Shown here: positions 63,628 to 64,000 of the stretch, piece after piece
Layout: each line of letters starts with the position of its first letter
Position numbering within the stretch: the first letter of the stretch is position 1
Origin: Thermomicrobiales bacterium
Lineage (GTDB): Bacteria > Chloroflexota > Chloroflexia > Thermomicrobiales > UBA6265
DNA length: 64,000 bases
Reading direction: 5' to 3'
NCBI GenBank assembly: GCA_030447415.1
Contig: JAUJOZ010000001.1
Coordinates: 124,001 to 188,000, forward strand
Made by a program: the position numbers and the translations under genes
The notes under the pieces: generated by a model
Seen by the model: only the letters and a program-made list of their open reading frames with translations
What the model was told of the DNA's origin: nothing
The model's database searches: none

Positions 63628-64000
63628 TCAGGAATGGCGAGGCTTGGGTGACGCGCGGTTCCTCGCCGCCCGAGCGGCGACATAGAGTCGGGACGGCTCG
63701 CCGCGGAGGACGCGCGCGCTCCCGCGACCCGGCACTGCGGCCGCCCTGCGCAACGTGGGGGATGGACCGCTGGTCGTCCTCGTTCTCACCATCACGCCGG
63801 CCACCGGACCGGCGGCGCCGTCGTCGTGGGCATCTGGGAAGCGGGGGGCCGCCGGGATCAGCAGTCCCGCCGCCCTGGCGACAGCCGAGCGTTCACGCAG
63901 CACCGTCCGGACCGTCTCGTGGCTCACCCCGAAGTCGGCCGCCAGGTCGCGCAGGCTGCGGTTGCCGGCGTTGGCCCGGACTGCCGCCCCTGCTCGGCCG
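63628..64000 (-). CDS. HTH DNA-binding protein, N-terminus outside the window
   Basis: Reading from the right edge, VRANAGNRSLRDLAADFGVS and HETVRTVLRERSAVARAAGL give a helix-turn-helix of the resolvase/transposase type. The part beyond (from about 63870) is Arg/Ala-rich and may not be original. Probably another mobile-element fragment. Confidence 0.5.
   Translation of the reverse strand, partial: GRAGAAVRANAGNRSLRDLAADFGVSHETVRTVLRERSAVARAAGLLIPAAPRFPDAHDDGAAGPVAGVMVRTRTTSGPSPTLRRAAAVPGRGSARVLRGEPSRLYVAARAARNRASPKPRHS

Noticed and set aside
1-64000. tRNA, rRNA or CRISPR arrays
   Set aside because: No cloverleaf-like sequence, rRNA segment or spacer-repeat pattern recognised by eye; the only regular short-repeat array (39.16-39.32 kb) has degenerate contiguous units with no spacers.

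Overview
The window is high-GC bacterial DNA. The gene content suggests a Chloroflexota member of the class Thermomicrobia (Sphaerobacter-like): an F420-type oxidoreductase, a four-gene branched-chain 2-oxoacid dehydrogenase cluster, PRC-barrel/DUF2382 proteins, a HPRT-like enzyme with an extra N-terminal domain, and secreted proteins with long Thr/Pro/Ala tails. This placement is inferred from gene families; no rRNA or other marker gene is present.

Layout. 1-9.5 kb holds housekeeping genes: queF, an F420/LLM oxidoreductase, a HAD phosphatase, a Ham1-like pyrophosphatase, a beta-propeller/cupredoxin protein, a cupin, nadE and a CAP/SH3b secreted protein. 9.8-15.7 kb (minus strand) is the oxoacid dehydrogenase cluster lpd-E1alpha-E1beta-E2, with an exact 54-bp tandem duplication inside lpd. 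15.9-30 kb is a mixed region with redox and stress genes (redoxin, YtxJ-like thioredoxin-fold protein, Cu/Zn SOD, cupins, PRC-barrel proteins, YihY) and several frameshifted or decayed genes. 30.7-38.2 kb (plus strand) is a tight operon for uptake and hydrolysis of a small amide-type compound: a family-5 binding protein, two permeases, an aspartoacylase-like hydrolase, a GSA-like aminotransferase and an amidase. No ABC ATPase is present. 38.3-58 kb is an integrated mobile element: an excisionase-like HTH, a Com-like zinc ribbon, a nine-copy 20-bp repeat array in front of a primase-helicase, an MmeI-like restriction-modification gene plus fragments, a PD-(D/E)XK-EVE nuclease, a membrane HNH nuclease, a J-domain protein coupled to a prim-pol gene, an XRE repressor and a large serine integrase at the right end. 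58-63 kb carries an ATPase, a MoxR ATPase and its VWA partner, followed by another recombinase remnant.

Most notable result: two unrelated thioredoxin-fold genes each have an in-frame TGA exactly where the catalytic cysteine belongs (16055-16057 plus strand; 28235-28237 minus strand). Each TGA is followed at the same distance by a short GC-rich hairpin. Both are best read as selenoprotein genes that normal gene callers split. The second would be a selenocysteine YtxJ/DUF2847 protein coupled to yihY by a GTGA overlap.

Caution: many genes contain single-base frameshifts, often in homopolymers, and several contain TAG at expected Trp codons. Some of this is probably sequence error rather than decay, so intact versus broken should be checked against reads.
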